From assembly GCA_031552735.1 (NCBI GenBank), contig JAVBMF010000035.1:1-46927 (forward strand): a stretch of 46,927 nt of DNA, in the 5' to 3' direction. The translations under genes were made by a program, and so were the position numbers. Origin of the DNA: JAVBUY01 sp031552735 (lineage in GTDB: Bacteria > Bacillota > Clostridia > Christensenellales > Aristaeellaceae). Position 1 is the stretch's first letter, and each line of letters starts with the position of its first letter. Shown here one piece after another: positions 8,760 through 16,282 of the stretch. Under the pieces are notes generated by a model that worked only from the letters and a program-made list of their open reading frames with translations, ran no database searches and was not told the DNA's origin.

Positions 8760-9509
8760 TCATTTGTTTTGCGGCTTGACCGCGACGATGTGGATGCGCT
8801 GCGCATCGGGCGCAGGTTCGATCATTGTGTTTTCGCCGAAGCACGCGATGCCCCAGAAGCCCGCGCGCCCCAGCCAATTCCGCAGCTCCTCCTCGGTGTG
8901 TGCGCGCTGGTGGTGCAGCTCGTCAAAGCGCGCATAGCGCCCATCCTCCTGCCGCGCAAAGAAGGTGACATCCATGGTCAGCACCGCGTTGGCCGCGTCG
9001 TAGGTGTTCTGCCACAGATAGGCCATGTCCTCGCGGGTTTCGCCAAAGAACGCCCCGGCCAGCACGTTTTCTAGCTTATGCCGCGTCGATACATCAAAGC
9101 ACAGCACGCCGCCGGGTCTTAACGCCCGAAAAGCCGCCTGAAAGAACGCGCGCACGTCGGCTTCGCTGGTCAAATAGTTCACCCCATCGCACGCGGCAAT
9201 GACCGCATCGACGGGGCGCGGCACCAGCAGCTGCCGCATGTCCTGGCGCACCCAGGGGATGATCACCCCGGCCTTGCGCCCCTTGTCGGCGGCGACGCGC
9301 AGCATGTCCTCCGACAGATCGCTGGCGATGACCTGCGCGCCCATGCGTGACAGCGCGATGGACAGATTGCCGGTGCCACAGGCGCACTCGGCAACGCGTT
9401 TCGGCGCAACGCCTGCGCGCTCGATCAGCGCCAGATAGTGCCGCGCCCAGGCGGCATAGTCCACGTCGTCCATCAGCGCGTCATACAGCGCGGCGAATTG
9501 CTCGTACAT
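8760..9509 (-). CDS. Class I SAM-dependent methyltransferase
   Basis: 249 residues from the ATG at 9509, which has AGAGGA 9 bases upstream; the longer in-frame extension has no ribosome binding site and unlikely composition. The protein begins MYEQFAALYDALMDDVDY, a common opening for this small-molecule methyltransferase group, and shows motif I at about residues 39-48 (VAECACGTGNLSI), motif II with an acidic residue (VIASDLSEDML) and the LRPGGVLCFDVS segment. The substrate is unknown. It precedes hslO by 18 bases and is probably the first gene of the operon. Confidence 0.88.
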   Translation of the reverse strand: MYEQFAALYDALMDDVDYAAWARHYLALIERAGVAPKRVAECACGTGNLSIALSRMGAQVIASDLSEDMLRVAADKGRKAGVIIPWVRQDMRQLLVPRPVDAVIAACDGVNYLTSEADVRAFFQAAFRALRPGGVLCFDVSTRHKLENVLAGAFFGETREDMAYLWQNTYDAANAVLTMDVTFFARQEDGRYARFDELHHQRAHTEEELRNWLGRAGFWGIACFGENTMIEPAPDAQRIHIVAVKPQNK

Positions 9510-9540
9510 GGTGTGTCCTCTCTCGTATTCGCAGCCAGCC

Positions 9541-9723
9541 TCAGCCCGGCTGACGCTCGCGCAGCTTGCGCGCCACAATGCCGCCCACGCGGCCCGACTC
9601 GGCGGTGGTCAGCCCCGGCCAGCCCACATCCAGCACCTTGGGCATCAGCCCCAGTTCCTCCGCCACTTCGTATTTCAGCCGCTCCATCCGTGTTGGCGGC
9701 TCGATGGGCCCCTGTTTGCGCAT
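9541..9723 (-). CDS. Alpha/beta-type small acid-soluble spore protein
   Basis: 60 residues. The segments RLKYEVAEELGL and WPGLTTAESGRVGGIVARKL are the two conserved stretches of alpha/beta SASPs, which coat and protect DNA in dormant spores. GAGGGGG lies just upstream of the ATG at 9723. The N-terminal part is short and the second helix region is truncated relative to Bacillus SspA/B; the canonical GPR protease site (E-[IF]-A-S-E) is not evident, the nearest equivalent being KYEVAEE. This is the best single indication that the organism forms endospores. Expression would be expected from sigma G, but no such promoter was confirmed. Confidence 0.88.
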   Translation of the reverse strand: MRKQGPIEPPTRMERLKYEVAEELGLMPKVLDVGWPGLTTAESGRVGGIVARKLRERQPG

Positions 9724-9765
9724 GCGTTCCCCCTCCTTTTTTGCATGGAGGTAGATTGCGCAGGA

Positions 9766-10671
9766 TCAGCGCTCGTCATCCTCATCATCGTCATCGGCGG
9801 CGCGCAACCCCTGATTCACCGGCGCGCCGGGGATGCGCGCGTTGATGTACCGATCGAACACGCCGTTGGCGAACGCGGCGTACACCAGCCGGTGCAGCGC
9901 GAAGCCGATCAGCAGATAGTAGAGCGCGGTGAACAGGATGCCATACGCACTGCCCATCAGCATCACCATCGCGACTGCCAGGACAATGGGCAGCAGGGTC
10001 AGCAGGCGAATGCCCGCCACAAAGGGCAGCCGTCCGAATGTCAGCAGCAGCGCGTTGCGCAGCAGCGTGCCCAGCGACATTTTATAGCCCACCATCATCG
10101 GATACAGGTACGTCAGCATCATCGCCCAGACCAGCCCCACCAGAACGACCATGATCTGCAAAAAGTACATCGCGGCGTTGTCCCGCGCTAGGTTGCCATA
10201 GAACATATACCCCACGTACATCAGCAGCGGCATCACCGACGTGATCGCTGACACCGCCAGCGCCTGCTTCCAGTTCTCGCGGAACGCCTCCCAGAAGTCG
10301 CTCCACAGGAAGGCGTGCTGATCGCGCGCCCAGTTGCGCGTGACGCGCGCTGCCGCCGCCGAGGACGGGCCGGTGATCAGCAGGCACGGAATCAGCAGCA
10401 GGCAATAGGTGTACAGCAGGCTGCTGATCTGCGAGGCATCGCCGCCCCCCAGCGCGACGATAGCGGCGGCGTTTAGCTGCATCAGCGTCAGCATCGTGAT
10501 GAACAAAAACGGCAGCCAGAAGATCAGTTGCAACAGGTTGACGCGCATCAGGCTCCAAAAGCGCGTTTTGAGCACCTCGAAAAACAGTTGTTTGCGCGTT
10601 GTCGGCAGATCGTCCGGCGTGTAGTCGGCCTTGCCCGCCTTGCCGTAATAGAATCGGTCAAAGAGTCCCAT
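9766..10671 (-). CDS. DUF624/YesL-like membrane protein
   Basis: 301 residues from the ATG at 10671, preceded by GGGAGGCGAAAAC. The N-terminal FDRFYYGKAGK segment is followed by about six membrane helices (around 45-70, 85-110, 145-165, 175-200, 215-240, 245-270 as judged by hydrophobicity) with the cytoplasmic loop WSDFWEAFRENWKQAL between helices two and three, which is typical of DUF624. The C-terminus is strongly acidic (ADDDDEDDER). Family members such as YesL often lie near carbohydrate transport genes, but none is present here, so the role is unknown. It appears to be transcribed alone. Confidence 0.8.
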   Translation of the reverse strand: MGLFDRFYYGKAGKADYTPDDLPTTRKQLFFEVLKTRFWSLMRVNLLQLIFWLPFLFITMLTLMQLNAAAIVALGGGDASQISSLLYTYCLLLIPCLLITGPSSAAAARVTRNWARDQHAFLWSDFWEAFRENWKQALAVSAITSVMPLLMYVGYMFYGNLARDNAAMYFLQIMVVLVGLVWAMMLTYLYPMMVGYKMSLGTLLRNALLLTFGRLPFVAGIRLLTLLPIVLAVAMVMLMGSAYGILFTALYYLLIGFALHRLVYAAFANGVFDRYINARIPGAPVNQGLRAADDDDEDDER

Positions 10672-10688
10672 GTTTTCGCCTCCCAATA

Positions 10689-10715
10689 CAAAAAGAATGC
10701 CGTCAGATGGACGGC
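10689..10715 (-). terminator. Intrinsic terminator of the unrecognised helical gene
   Basis: On the minus strand a GCCGTC/GACGGC stem (10699-10715) with a 5-base loop is followed by ATTCTTTTTG. It ends the gene at 10776-11300 just before the ribosome binding site of the DUF624 gene. Confidence 0.75.
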
Positions 10716-10775
10716 AACTGTCTGACAAAAAAGCGGCAGCGCCACTTGCTTGCGTATACGCGGTGTATTGCCGGT

Positions 10776-11300
10776 CTATACCTTGATGCAGCGCTGCTTG
10801 GCCTCGCACCCGCACCCCTGCGGAAACGCGGGCAGTTGCTCCGCTTCCCGCATCCATTCGCGCACCTTTTTATTCTCGTTGCCCAGGCGCTTGCACAGCT
10901 CAAAGCCGTTTCGCGCCATGCCCTCTATCACGTCGTCAATGCCCTCGTAGCGGTCCAAGCGGGTCAAGTCGTGCACCAGTTGCGCGCGCTGATCGCACCA
11001 CTGCTTCACCTGCGCGAGCAGCGTGGGATCATATTGCGCCAGCGCGCCATAGTCAGCCTCGATCAAGCCCTGCACGCAGGCGATGCGCGTGGCCAGCGGC
11101 GCTTCGGAGGGACTGAACCGCGGCTTCTTGGGGCAGGCGGACAGATAGCCCTCGATCAGCCGGTTGACGCGCTGGTTCATCAGCGCATGGCACAGCCATG
11201 TCGCCTCGACATAGCGCGCCTCATTGATCGCCTTTTCCAGGCGCTTTTTGTATTTCGGGCGTTCAGGCAGTTCCTGTTCCCGGATTTCTTCGGGCTGCAT
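10776..11300 (-). CDS. Unrecognised helical protein with C-terminal cysteines
   Basis: 174 residues from the ATG at 11300, which has GAGGTGAAC upstream; a longer in-frame reading would run through its own promoter and is rejected. The sequence is charged and helical, with no signal peptide or membrane span. It begins with a basic stretch (RPKYKKRLEKAINEARYVEA) and ends with C-G-C...C (PQGCGCEAKQRCIKV), a possible metal-binding or disulfide tail. I do not recognise the family. It has its own strong promoter, facing away from the lysine operon, and its own terminator. Confidence 0.65.
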   Translation of the reverse strand: MQPEEIREQELPERPKYKKRLEKAINEARYVEATWLCHALMNQRVNRLIEGYLSACPKKPRFSPSEAPLATRIACVQGLIEADYGALAQYDPTLLAQVKQWCDQRAQLVHDLTRLDRYEGIDDVIEGMARNGFELCKRLGNENKKVREWMREAEQLPAFPQGCGCEAKQRCIKV

Positions 11301-11343
11301 GGCGTTCACCTCGTTTGCGGTCTGTGCCGCATAATGCAGAAAA

Positions 11344-11372
11344 ATTATACCACGTCCGCCCGCACGCGTCAA
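11344..11372 (-). promoter_or_regulatory. Promoter of the unrecognised helical gene
   Basis: On the minus strand: TTGACG (11367-11372), a 17-bp spacer and TATAAT (11344-11349), close to the sigma-A consensus. It is back-to-back with the lysine operon promoter. Confidence 0.8.
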
Positions 11373-11378
11373 AAACAT

Positions 11379-11408
11379 TTGACAAGCCTCCGTTGACAAT
11401 GCTATCAT
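11379..11408 (+). promoter_or_regulatory. Promoter of the lysine operon
   Basis: TTGACA at 11379-11384, an 18-bp spacer and TATCAT at 11403-11408. Transcription would begin around 11415-11418, just ahead of the riboswitch. The 409-base interval 11301-11709 is filled by this promoter, its divergent partner, the riboswitch and its terminator. Confidence 0.7.
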
Positions 11409-11426
11409 AGGGGACAATTCAAAAGA

Positions 11427-11615
11427 CTATCCTAGCTAGAGGCGCATCCTGCAAGAGTAGCGCGCGCGAGGGCGGCACCCATCGACCGCGCGCAAAAGGG
11501 TTGGATGCCGAAAGGAACGCCTGCCAAAGACGTTGCCTTGGTCGTACGCTTAACAGGCGTGCGATTGTCACTGACCGGAGGTTGGTGGAGCGCTGGCGCA
11601 CAGGATACGCGATAG
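11427..11615 (+). ncRNA. Lysine riboswitch (L-box)
   Basis: The leader of asd carries the conserved L-box blocks in order: AGAGGCGC, then CAAGAGTA, then GATGCCGAAAGG, and finally TGTCACTGACCGGAGG leading into GGTGGAGCGCT. P1 is formed by CTATCCT at 11427-11433 and AGGAT...GATAG at 11602-11615. The same blocks occur at matching spacing in the Bacillus lysC leader as I know it. Lysine binding in the core would favour the terminator at 11655-11684 and shut off asd-dapA-dapB. This is consistent with the downstream genes, which make lysine and dipicolinate precursors. Confidence 0.92.
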
Positions 11616-11654
11616 GACTGTCCGCATAAGAACAGCCGCAATCGCCCTGATGCG

Positions 11655-11684
11655 CGCACCCACCCGGGTGCGTTTTGTGTTTTT
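11655..11684 (+). terminator. Riboswitch-controlled terminator
   Basis: CGCACCC (11655-11661) pairs with GGGTGCG (11666-11672) and is followed by TTTTGTGTTTTT. It lies between the lysine riboswitch and the asd ribosome binding site, as expected for transcription attenuation. Confidence 0.85.
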
Positions 11685-11709
11685 GAAAAACAATTGGGAG
11701 GCATGTATC

Positions 11710-12798
11710 ATGGCAGAAATCAGGCGCAAGGTGGGCGTGGTCGGCGCGACCGGCATGGTGGGGCAGCGCATGCTATCGCTGCTGGCCGATCATCCGTGGT
11801 TTGAGGTGGTGACGCTGGCGGCGTCGGCGCGCTCGGCGGGCAAACCCTATGCCGAGGCGGTCGCGGGCCGCTGGGCGTTCTCCTGGCCCATTCCGCAGAA
11901 ATACCAGGCCATGCCGGTACTCGACGCGGCGGATATCACCGCCGTCACGCGCGATGTGGACTTCCTTTTTTGCGCCGTGGATATGAAGAAGGACGAAATC
12001 CGCGCGCTGGAGGACGCTTATGCCAAAACCGAAACGCCGGTGGTGTCCAACAACTCCGCGCACCGCACCACGCCGGATGTGCCCATGATCATCCCGGAGA
12101 TCAACCCCGAGCATGCCGAGGTGATCGCCAGCCAGCGAAAGCGGCTGGGCACGCAGGTCGGCTTTGTGGTCGTCAAGCCCAATTGCTCCATCCAGAGCTA
12201 TGTGCCCGCGCTGCATGCGCTCAAGGCGTTTGAGCCGACCCGCGCGGTGGTCAGCACCTATCAGGCGATCTCCGGCGCGGGCAAAACCTTTGACCGCTGG
12301 CCGGAAATGGTGGATAACGTGATCCCCTACATCGGTGGCGAGGAAGAGAAGAGCGAGCAAGAGCCGCTGCGCATCTGGGGCAAGGTGGAGAATGGCGCCA
12401 TCTTATCGGCCAGTTCGCCGACCATCTCCGCGCACTGCGTGCGCGTGGCGGCCAGCGATGGGCATCTGGCCACGGTCAGCGTGTCGTTTGCCAAAAAGCC
12501 GACCGAGCAGCAAATTCTGGCTGCCTGGCGGGATTTCTCCGGCATCCCGCAGCAACTGAACCTGCCCAGCGCGCCCAAGCCGTTCCTGAAGTACTTTGAC
12601 GAGCCTGACCGCCCGCAGACCCGCCTGGACCGCGACTTCGAGCGCGGCATGGGCGTGACCATCGGTCGTCTGCGTACCGATTCGCTGTTCGATTACCGCT
12701 TTATCGGCCTGTCGCACAATACCATCCGTGGCGCGGCAGGCGGCTCCGTGCTGACCGCCGAGCTGCTGTGCGCGCAGGGCCACATCCCGCAGAAATAA
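11710..12798 (+). CDS. asd: Aspartate-semialdehyde dehydrogenase (archaeal/fungal-type)
   Basis: 362 residues from the ATG at 11710, which has GGGAGG 8 bases upstream. The enzyme makes aspartate semialdehyde from aspartyl phosphate with NADPH, the branch point to lysine, threonine and methionine. The NADP-binding loop is GVVGATGMVGQRML (about residues 9-22). The catalytic cysteine is C159 in VVKPNCSIQSYVP and the probable catalytic histidine is H252 (SDGHLA). The VSNNSAHR and PEINPEH segments mark the archaeal/fungal branch rather than the usual enteric or Bacillus type. It is the first gene behind the lysine riboswitch and is followed by dapA after 10 bases. Confidence 0.96.
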   Translation: MAEIRRKVGVVGATGMVGQRMLSLLADHPWFEVVTLAASARSAGKPYAEAVAGRWAFSWPIPQKYQAMPVLDAADITAVTRDVDFLFCAVDMKKDEIRALEDAYAKTETPVVSNNSAHRTTPDVPMIIPEINPEHAEVIASQRKRLGTQVGFVVVKPNCSIQSYVPALHALKAFEPTRAVVSTYQAISGAGKTFDRWPEMVDNVIPYIGGEEEKSEQEPLRIWGKVENGAILSASSPTISAHCVRVAASDGHLATVSVSFAKKPTEQQILAAWRDFSGIPQQLNLPSAPKPFLKYFDEPDRPQTRLDRDFERGMGVTIGRLRTDSLFDYRFIGLSHNTIRGAAGGSVLTAELLCAQGHIPQK

Positions 12799-12808
12799 GG
12801 AGGCGCCT

Positions 12809-13699
12809 ATGAAAACCAAGCAAGTTCTGTTCCGCGGCTGCGGCACCGCGCTGGTCACCCCGTTTACCGACGACGGCGTCAACTTTGACGCGTTCGGCGC
12901 GCTGATCGACTTTCAGCTCGACAACAGCATCGACGCGCTGATCGTGCTGGGCACGACCGGCGAGCCATCCACCATGACCGACAAAGAAAAGGCCGACGCG
13001 CTGGCCTATGCGGTGAAACGTGTGAACGGCCGCGTGCCGGTGATCGCCGGTGCGGGCGGCAACGATACCCGACGTGCCGTCGAGGCGGCCAAAGCGGCGC
13101 GCGACGCTGGCGCCGACGCACTGCTGATTGTCACGCCCTACTACAACAAAACCACGCAGCAGGGATTGATTGCGCACTACACCGCGATTGCCGACGCAAC
13201 CGACCTGCCCATTGTGGTATACAATGTGCCCGGGCGTACCGGCCTGAACATGACGGCGCAGACGCTGAACATTCTGGCCGACCACCCGCGCATCGTCGCC
13301 ATGAAGGAGGCCAGCGGCAACATTGAGCAGATCACCGAGATGTTCCGGCTGTGCCACGACCGCATCGCGATCTACAGCGGCAACGACGACCACATCGTAT
13401 CCTTCCTCGGCTTGGGCGGCGAGGGCGTGATCTCGGTGCTGTCCAACATTTGCCCGCGCGACACGCACGAGCTGGTGGCGACTTTTCATCGCGGCGAGCT
13501 GGACAAATCGCGCGCGTTGCAGTTTCGGCTCAATCCGCTGGCGCAGGCGCTGTTCACCGAGGTCAACCCGATCCCGGTCAAGACCGCGCTGAACCTGATG
13601 GGCATTGCCGCCGGGCCGCTGCGCCTGCCGCTGGTGCCCATGCAGGAGGGCACGCTGGCGCGACTGAAGGCCGAGATGCAGAAGGCCGGGCTCGTGTAA
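12809..13699 (+). CDS. dapA: 4-hydroxy-tetrahydrodipicolinate synthase
   Basis: 296 residues, standard length. It condenses pyruvate with aspartate semialdehyde, the first step committed to diaminopimelate, lysine and spore dipicolinate. The TIM-barrel active site is intact: T49-T50 in GTTGEPSTM, Y138 and R143 in VVYNVPGRTGLN, and the Schiff-base lysine K166 in VAMKEASGN. AAGGAGG lies 8 bases before the ATG. It is co-transcribed with asd and the dapB fusion under lysine control. Confidence 0.97.
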   Translation: MKTKQVLFRGCGTALVTPFTDDGVNFDAFGALIDFQLDNSIDALIVLGTTGEPSTMTDKEKADALAYAVKRVNGRVPVIAGAGGNDTRRAVEAAKAARDAGADALLIVTPYYNKTTQQGLIAHYTAIADATDLPIVVYNVPGRTGLNMTAQTLNILADHPRIVAMKEASGNIEQITEMFRLCHDRIAIYSGNDDHIVSFLGLGGEGVISVLSNICPRDTHELVATFHRGELDKSRALQFRLNPLAQALFTEVNPIPVKTALNLMGIAAGPLRLPLVPMQEGTLARLKAEMQKAGLV

Positions 13700-13718
13700 G
13701 CCCGTGGGAAAGGATGGC

Positions 13719-14927
13719 ATGACCATGCTGCGTTTGCTCATCTCTGGTGCTTTGGGTCACATGGGGCACGCCGTCGCCGAATTGGCCGCGCAAAGCCCCG
13801 ATATCGCCATCGTCGGCGGCGTTGATCCGCGTGCGGACAGCGGGCAGGACGGCTTTGCGCTGTTTGCCGATTTTTCGGCTGTGCATGCGCAGGCCGATGT
13901 TGTGATCGACTTCTCCCATCCGGCGGCGCTGGAGCCGCTGCTGGCCTATGCCGCGCAACATAAGGTGCCGGTCGTGCTGGCTACCACTGGCTACACACCC
14001 GAGCAGCAGGCGCGCATCACCGCCGCCAGCCATGACGTGGCGATTTTTCAGTCGGCCAACATGTCCTATGGCGTCAACGTGCTGGTGCGCCTGGCCGAGG
14101 CAGCAGCCGCCGCGCTGGGCGATGCGTTCGACGTGGAGATTGTCGAGAAGCACCATCGCCGCAAGATCGATGCGCCCAGCGGTACGGCACTGATGCTGGC
14201 CAAGGCGATCGCCGCCGCGTATCCTGAGCAGCGCCGCTTCGTCACCGACCGCCCGGCGCGCCACCAGGCGCGCGATGTGCGCGAGATCGGCATCGTCGCG
14301 GTGCGCGGAGGCACGGTGCCCGGCGAGCACGAGATCGGCTTCTATGGCGAGGACGAGGTCATCACGCTGACCCACGCCGCACAGAGCCGCCGCCTGTTTG
14401 CGGCAGGCGCGCTGCGTGCCGCGCGGTATGTGGCGCATAAGCAGCCCGGGCTATACAACATGCAGCAACTGCTGCTGGATCAATCGCTGGTCACGCATGT
14501 CGGCGTGGAGCGCAGCGTGGCGATGGTGTCGGTGCGCGACATCCCCTTCGACAACACCGCAACGCTGTTCGCGCGCCTCGCCGACATCAATATCGACATG
14601 ATCAGCCAGTCCGCGCCGGTTGACGGCAAGGTGCAGGTTGCCTTCTCGCTGCCCGAGGCGGCGCTGGCGCAGGCCACGCAGGCGGTGGGTGCGGCGGGTG
14701 CGACTTGGCCGCAGGCGCAGGCCGCCACCGGGCTGGTAAAGTTGACCGTGTCCGGCGAGGGCATGGCGCATGCCTCCGGCGTGGCGTCGCGTGTGTTTAC
14801 CTGTCTGGATCAGGCGGGCATCGCGGTGCGACTGATCACCACATCGGAAACCAAGATCGGCCTATGCGTCGCCGCCGCGCAGGAACAAGCGGCGGTGGGA
14901 GCCATTCGCGGTGCGTTCCGCTTATAG
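13719..14927 (+). CDS. dapB: Dihydrodipicolinate reductase fused to tandem aspartokinase-type ACT domains
   Basis: 402 residues from the ATG at 13719, preceded by GGGAAAGG; a GTG at 13704 would add five residues. Residues 1-255 are a complete DapB: the nucleotide loop SGALGHMG (9-16), LATTGY (88-92) and the catalytic signature EKHHRRKIDAPSGTA (143-157). Residues about 257-402 resemble the C-terminal regulatory pair of ACT domains of aspartokinase: first VSVRDIPFDNTATLFARLAD with NIDMISQSAP, then LVKLTVSGEGMAHASGVASR with RLITTSETKIG, which matches the ISTSEIKISV block of LysC. Usual DapB is about 245-270 residues with nothing after it. The reading frame is continuous, with no stop or shift at the joint. 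The added domains may bind an amino acid such as lysine and regulate the reductase; that is inference. Confidence 0.93.
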   Translation: MTMLRLLISGALGHMGHAVAELAAQSPDIAIVGGVDPRADSGQDGFALFADFSAVHAQADVVIDFSHPAALEPLLAYAAQHKVPVVLATTGYTPEQQARITAASHDVAIFQSANMSYGVNVLVRLAEAAAAALGDAFDVEIVEKHHRRKIDAPSGTALMLAKAIAAAYPEQRRFVTDRPARHQARDVREIGIVAVRGGTVPGEHEIGFYGEDEVITLTHAAQSRRLFAAGALRAARYVAHKQPGLYNMQQLLLDQSLVTHVGVERSVAMVSVRDIPFDNTATLFARLADINIDMISQSAPVDGKVQVAFSLPEAALAQATQAVGAAGATWPQAQAATGLVKLTVSGEGMAHASGVASRVFTCLDQAGIAVRLITTSETKIGLCVAAAQEQAAVGAIRGAFRL

Positions 14928-14929
14928 CG

Positions 14930-14958
14930 TTGAGTTTTTAGGAAGATACTGGTATACT
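14930..14958 (+). promoter_or_regulatory. Promoter of the sortase gene
   Basis: TTGAGT at 14930-14935, a 17-bp spacer and TATACT at 14953-14958, directly after the dapB stop codon. It would let the sortase gene be expressed independently of the lysine riboswitch. Confidence 0.7.
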
Positions 14959-15035
14959 GCTGAAAACACAGTAACTGCTGTATGCACATGGCTGCCGCTC
15001 AGCATCCGTGTAATAGCGTCACCAGGAGGCCGCCC

Positions 15036-15893
15036 ATGCCCCGCAAAGAACCGCTGGATCTGTTGACGCGCACGAAGCCGCGCGATTACCGCCCGCACAC
15101 CAAGCGCCGCTACAAGGCAGCGTTTGTGGTGCTGGTTGGTTTATGCGTCGCGCTGGCCGGGGTGATCGCCTGGCGGCTGGCGGAATATGCCGACGCGCGC
15201 AACGCCTATGCCGCGCTGCGCGACCTGCCCAATGCCACCGAGGCGCCCGCGCCGGTCGCCGCCGCGCTCGCTGAGCCGACCGCCAGCGGCGCGCCGCCGC
15301 AAGACCAGCCCTTTTTCAGTGGCAAGGTCAAGCTGCTCACCGACAACAACCCCGACACGGTCGGCTGGCTGGACATTCCGGGCACAACCATCCAGTATCC
15401 GGTGATGCAGGCCAAGGACAACGATTACTATATGACGCGCACCTATGAAAAGAAAAAGAGCGCCAGCGGCGCGATCTTTCTGGATTGTGTGGCAAATCCC
15501 GATCTGTCGGGCTTCAATACCGTGGTGTATGGTCACAACATGAAGGACGGCTCGATGTTCAACGGTCTGCGCCTCTACGATCAACAGTCCTACTTCAACG
15601 CGCACGACAGGGTTGTCCTGACGCAGCTGCGCAGTGAAAAACACTACAGAATCTTTGCCGCGTACACCGCGCAGGGCGCGGCAGTGGACTTCATCGGCTA
15701 TGGCGCGACAGACGGCGAATCACGCTCCGCATTCATCAAGGCGATCCGCAAGCGTTCCGCATTAAAGAGCAATCAGGTGGTCAGCCGGGACGATAGGCTG
15801 CTGACACTGGTTACCTGCACATCAGGTACGCACGATTGGTACTGGGTGGTGCACGCCGTGCTCATCGAAACCATTGATACAAAGCAAATATAA
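15036..15893 (+). CDS. Class B sortase homologue with a substituted catalytic arginine
   Basis: 285 residues from the ATG at 15036, which follows AGGAGG. The basic N-terminus precedes one membrane helix (about 27-47), so the enzyme domain lies outside. Typical sortase B segments are WLDIPGTTIQYPVMQ, the catalytic H167 in VVYGHNMKDGSMF and the nucleophile C261 in LLTLVTC. Sortases need an arginine a few residues after the cysteine, directly before the last core strand. Here that place reads HDWYWVVHAVL, with Tyr-Trp and no arginine nearby. The gene might have altered activity or use another residue. No substrate with a sorting motif and no pilin gene lies in the window. A terminator follows immediately. 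Confidence 0.88.
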   Translation: MPRKEPLDLLTRTKPRDYRPHTKRRYKAAFVVLVGLCVALAGVIAWRLAEYADARNAYAALRDLPNATEAPAPVAAALAEPTASGAPPQDQPFFSGKVKLLTDNNPDTVGWLDIPGTTIQYPVMQAKDNDYYMTRTYEKKKSASGAIFLDCVANPDLSGFNTVVYGHNMKDGSMFNGLRLYDQQSYFNAHDRVVLTQLRSEKHYRIFAAYTAQGAAVDFIGYGATDGESRSAFIKAIRKRSALKSNQVVSRDDRLLTLVTCTSGTHDWYWVVHAVLIETIDTKQI

Positions 15894-15920
15894 AAGAGAT
15901 GCGCAGCGCATCTCTTTTTG
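15892..15920. terminator. Bidirectional intrinsic terminator
   Basis: AAAAGAGATGCGC pairs with GCATCTCTTTTT around a short loop, giving a hairpin with an A-run before and a T-run after. It ends the sortase transcript and the leftward gene at 15923. Confidence 0.88.
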
Positions 15921-15922
15921 CT

Positions 15923-16231
15923 TTATCCGTTTTGTGTCGATGCCTTTTTCCCCGGCGTCAGGTGATCCCACAGATCATGCTCAAAGTTGCTGCCCCGGCT
16001 GATGAGCACGCCGGTGATTACCTCGCCGACAAATGGCGACGCGAGCGGCAACCCCAGCGCGCCGACGGCATCCACGCGGGCCAGCACACACAGTGCCACG
16101 CCCAATACCGTGCTGACCAAGGGCCACAACCAGTGTGGCGTGCTGATCCCGTTCGGCACAAAGCCCTTGATCACCTGCACCAACGCTTCGACCAACATCG
16201 CCGCCAGCCCAATGACGTAGACCGGTTCCAT
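15923..16231 (-). CDS. Small membrane protein, holin-like
   Basis: 102 residues from the ATG at 16231, with GGGGAGAG upstream. Two to three hydrophobic segments are seen: about 3-22 (VYVIGLAAMLVEALVQVI), about 32-52 (WLWPLVSTVLGVALCVLA) and a weaker one near 65-82. The end SPFVGEVITGVLISRGSN followed by a charged tail resembles small phage-holin-type proteins found in many Clostridia, but there are no phage genes around, so this is a resemblance only. It is in line with the PNPOx-like gene upstream, 51 bases away. Confidence 0.6.
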   Translation of the reverse strand: MEPVYVIGLAAMLVEALVQVIKGFVPNGISTPHWLWPLVSTVLGVALCVLARVDAVGALGLPLASPFVGEVITGVLISRGSNFEHDLWDHLTPGKKASTQNG

Positions 16232-16282
16232 GCATCTCTCCCCTTTCTGCATCCGCGCCAGTGTATGCGGGGAGAGAATCGA

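Noticed and set aside
14982..15035. Earlier in-frame ATG for the sortase
   Set aside because: It has no ribosome binding site; the ATG at 15036 follows AGGAGG.
15923..16231. Prophage holin
   Set aside because: The protein resembles small holins, but no endolysin, capsid or integrase gene is present, so no prophage is called.
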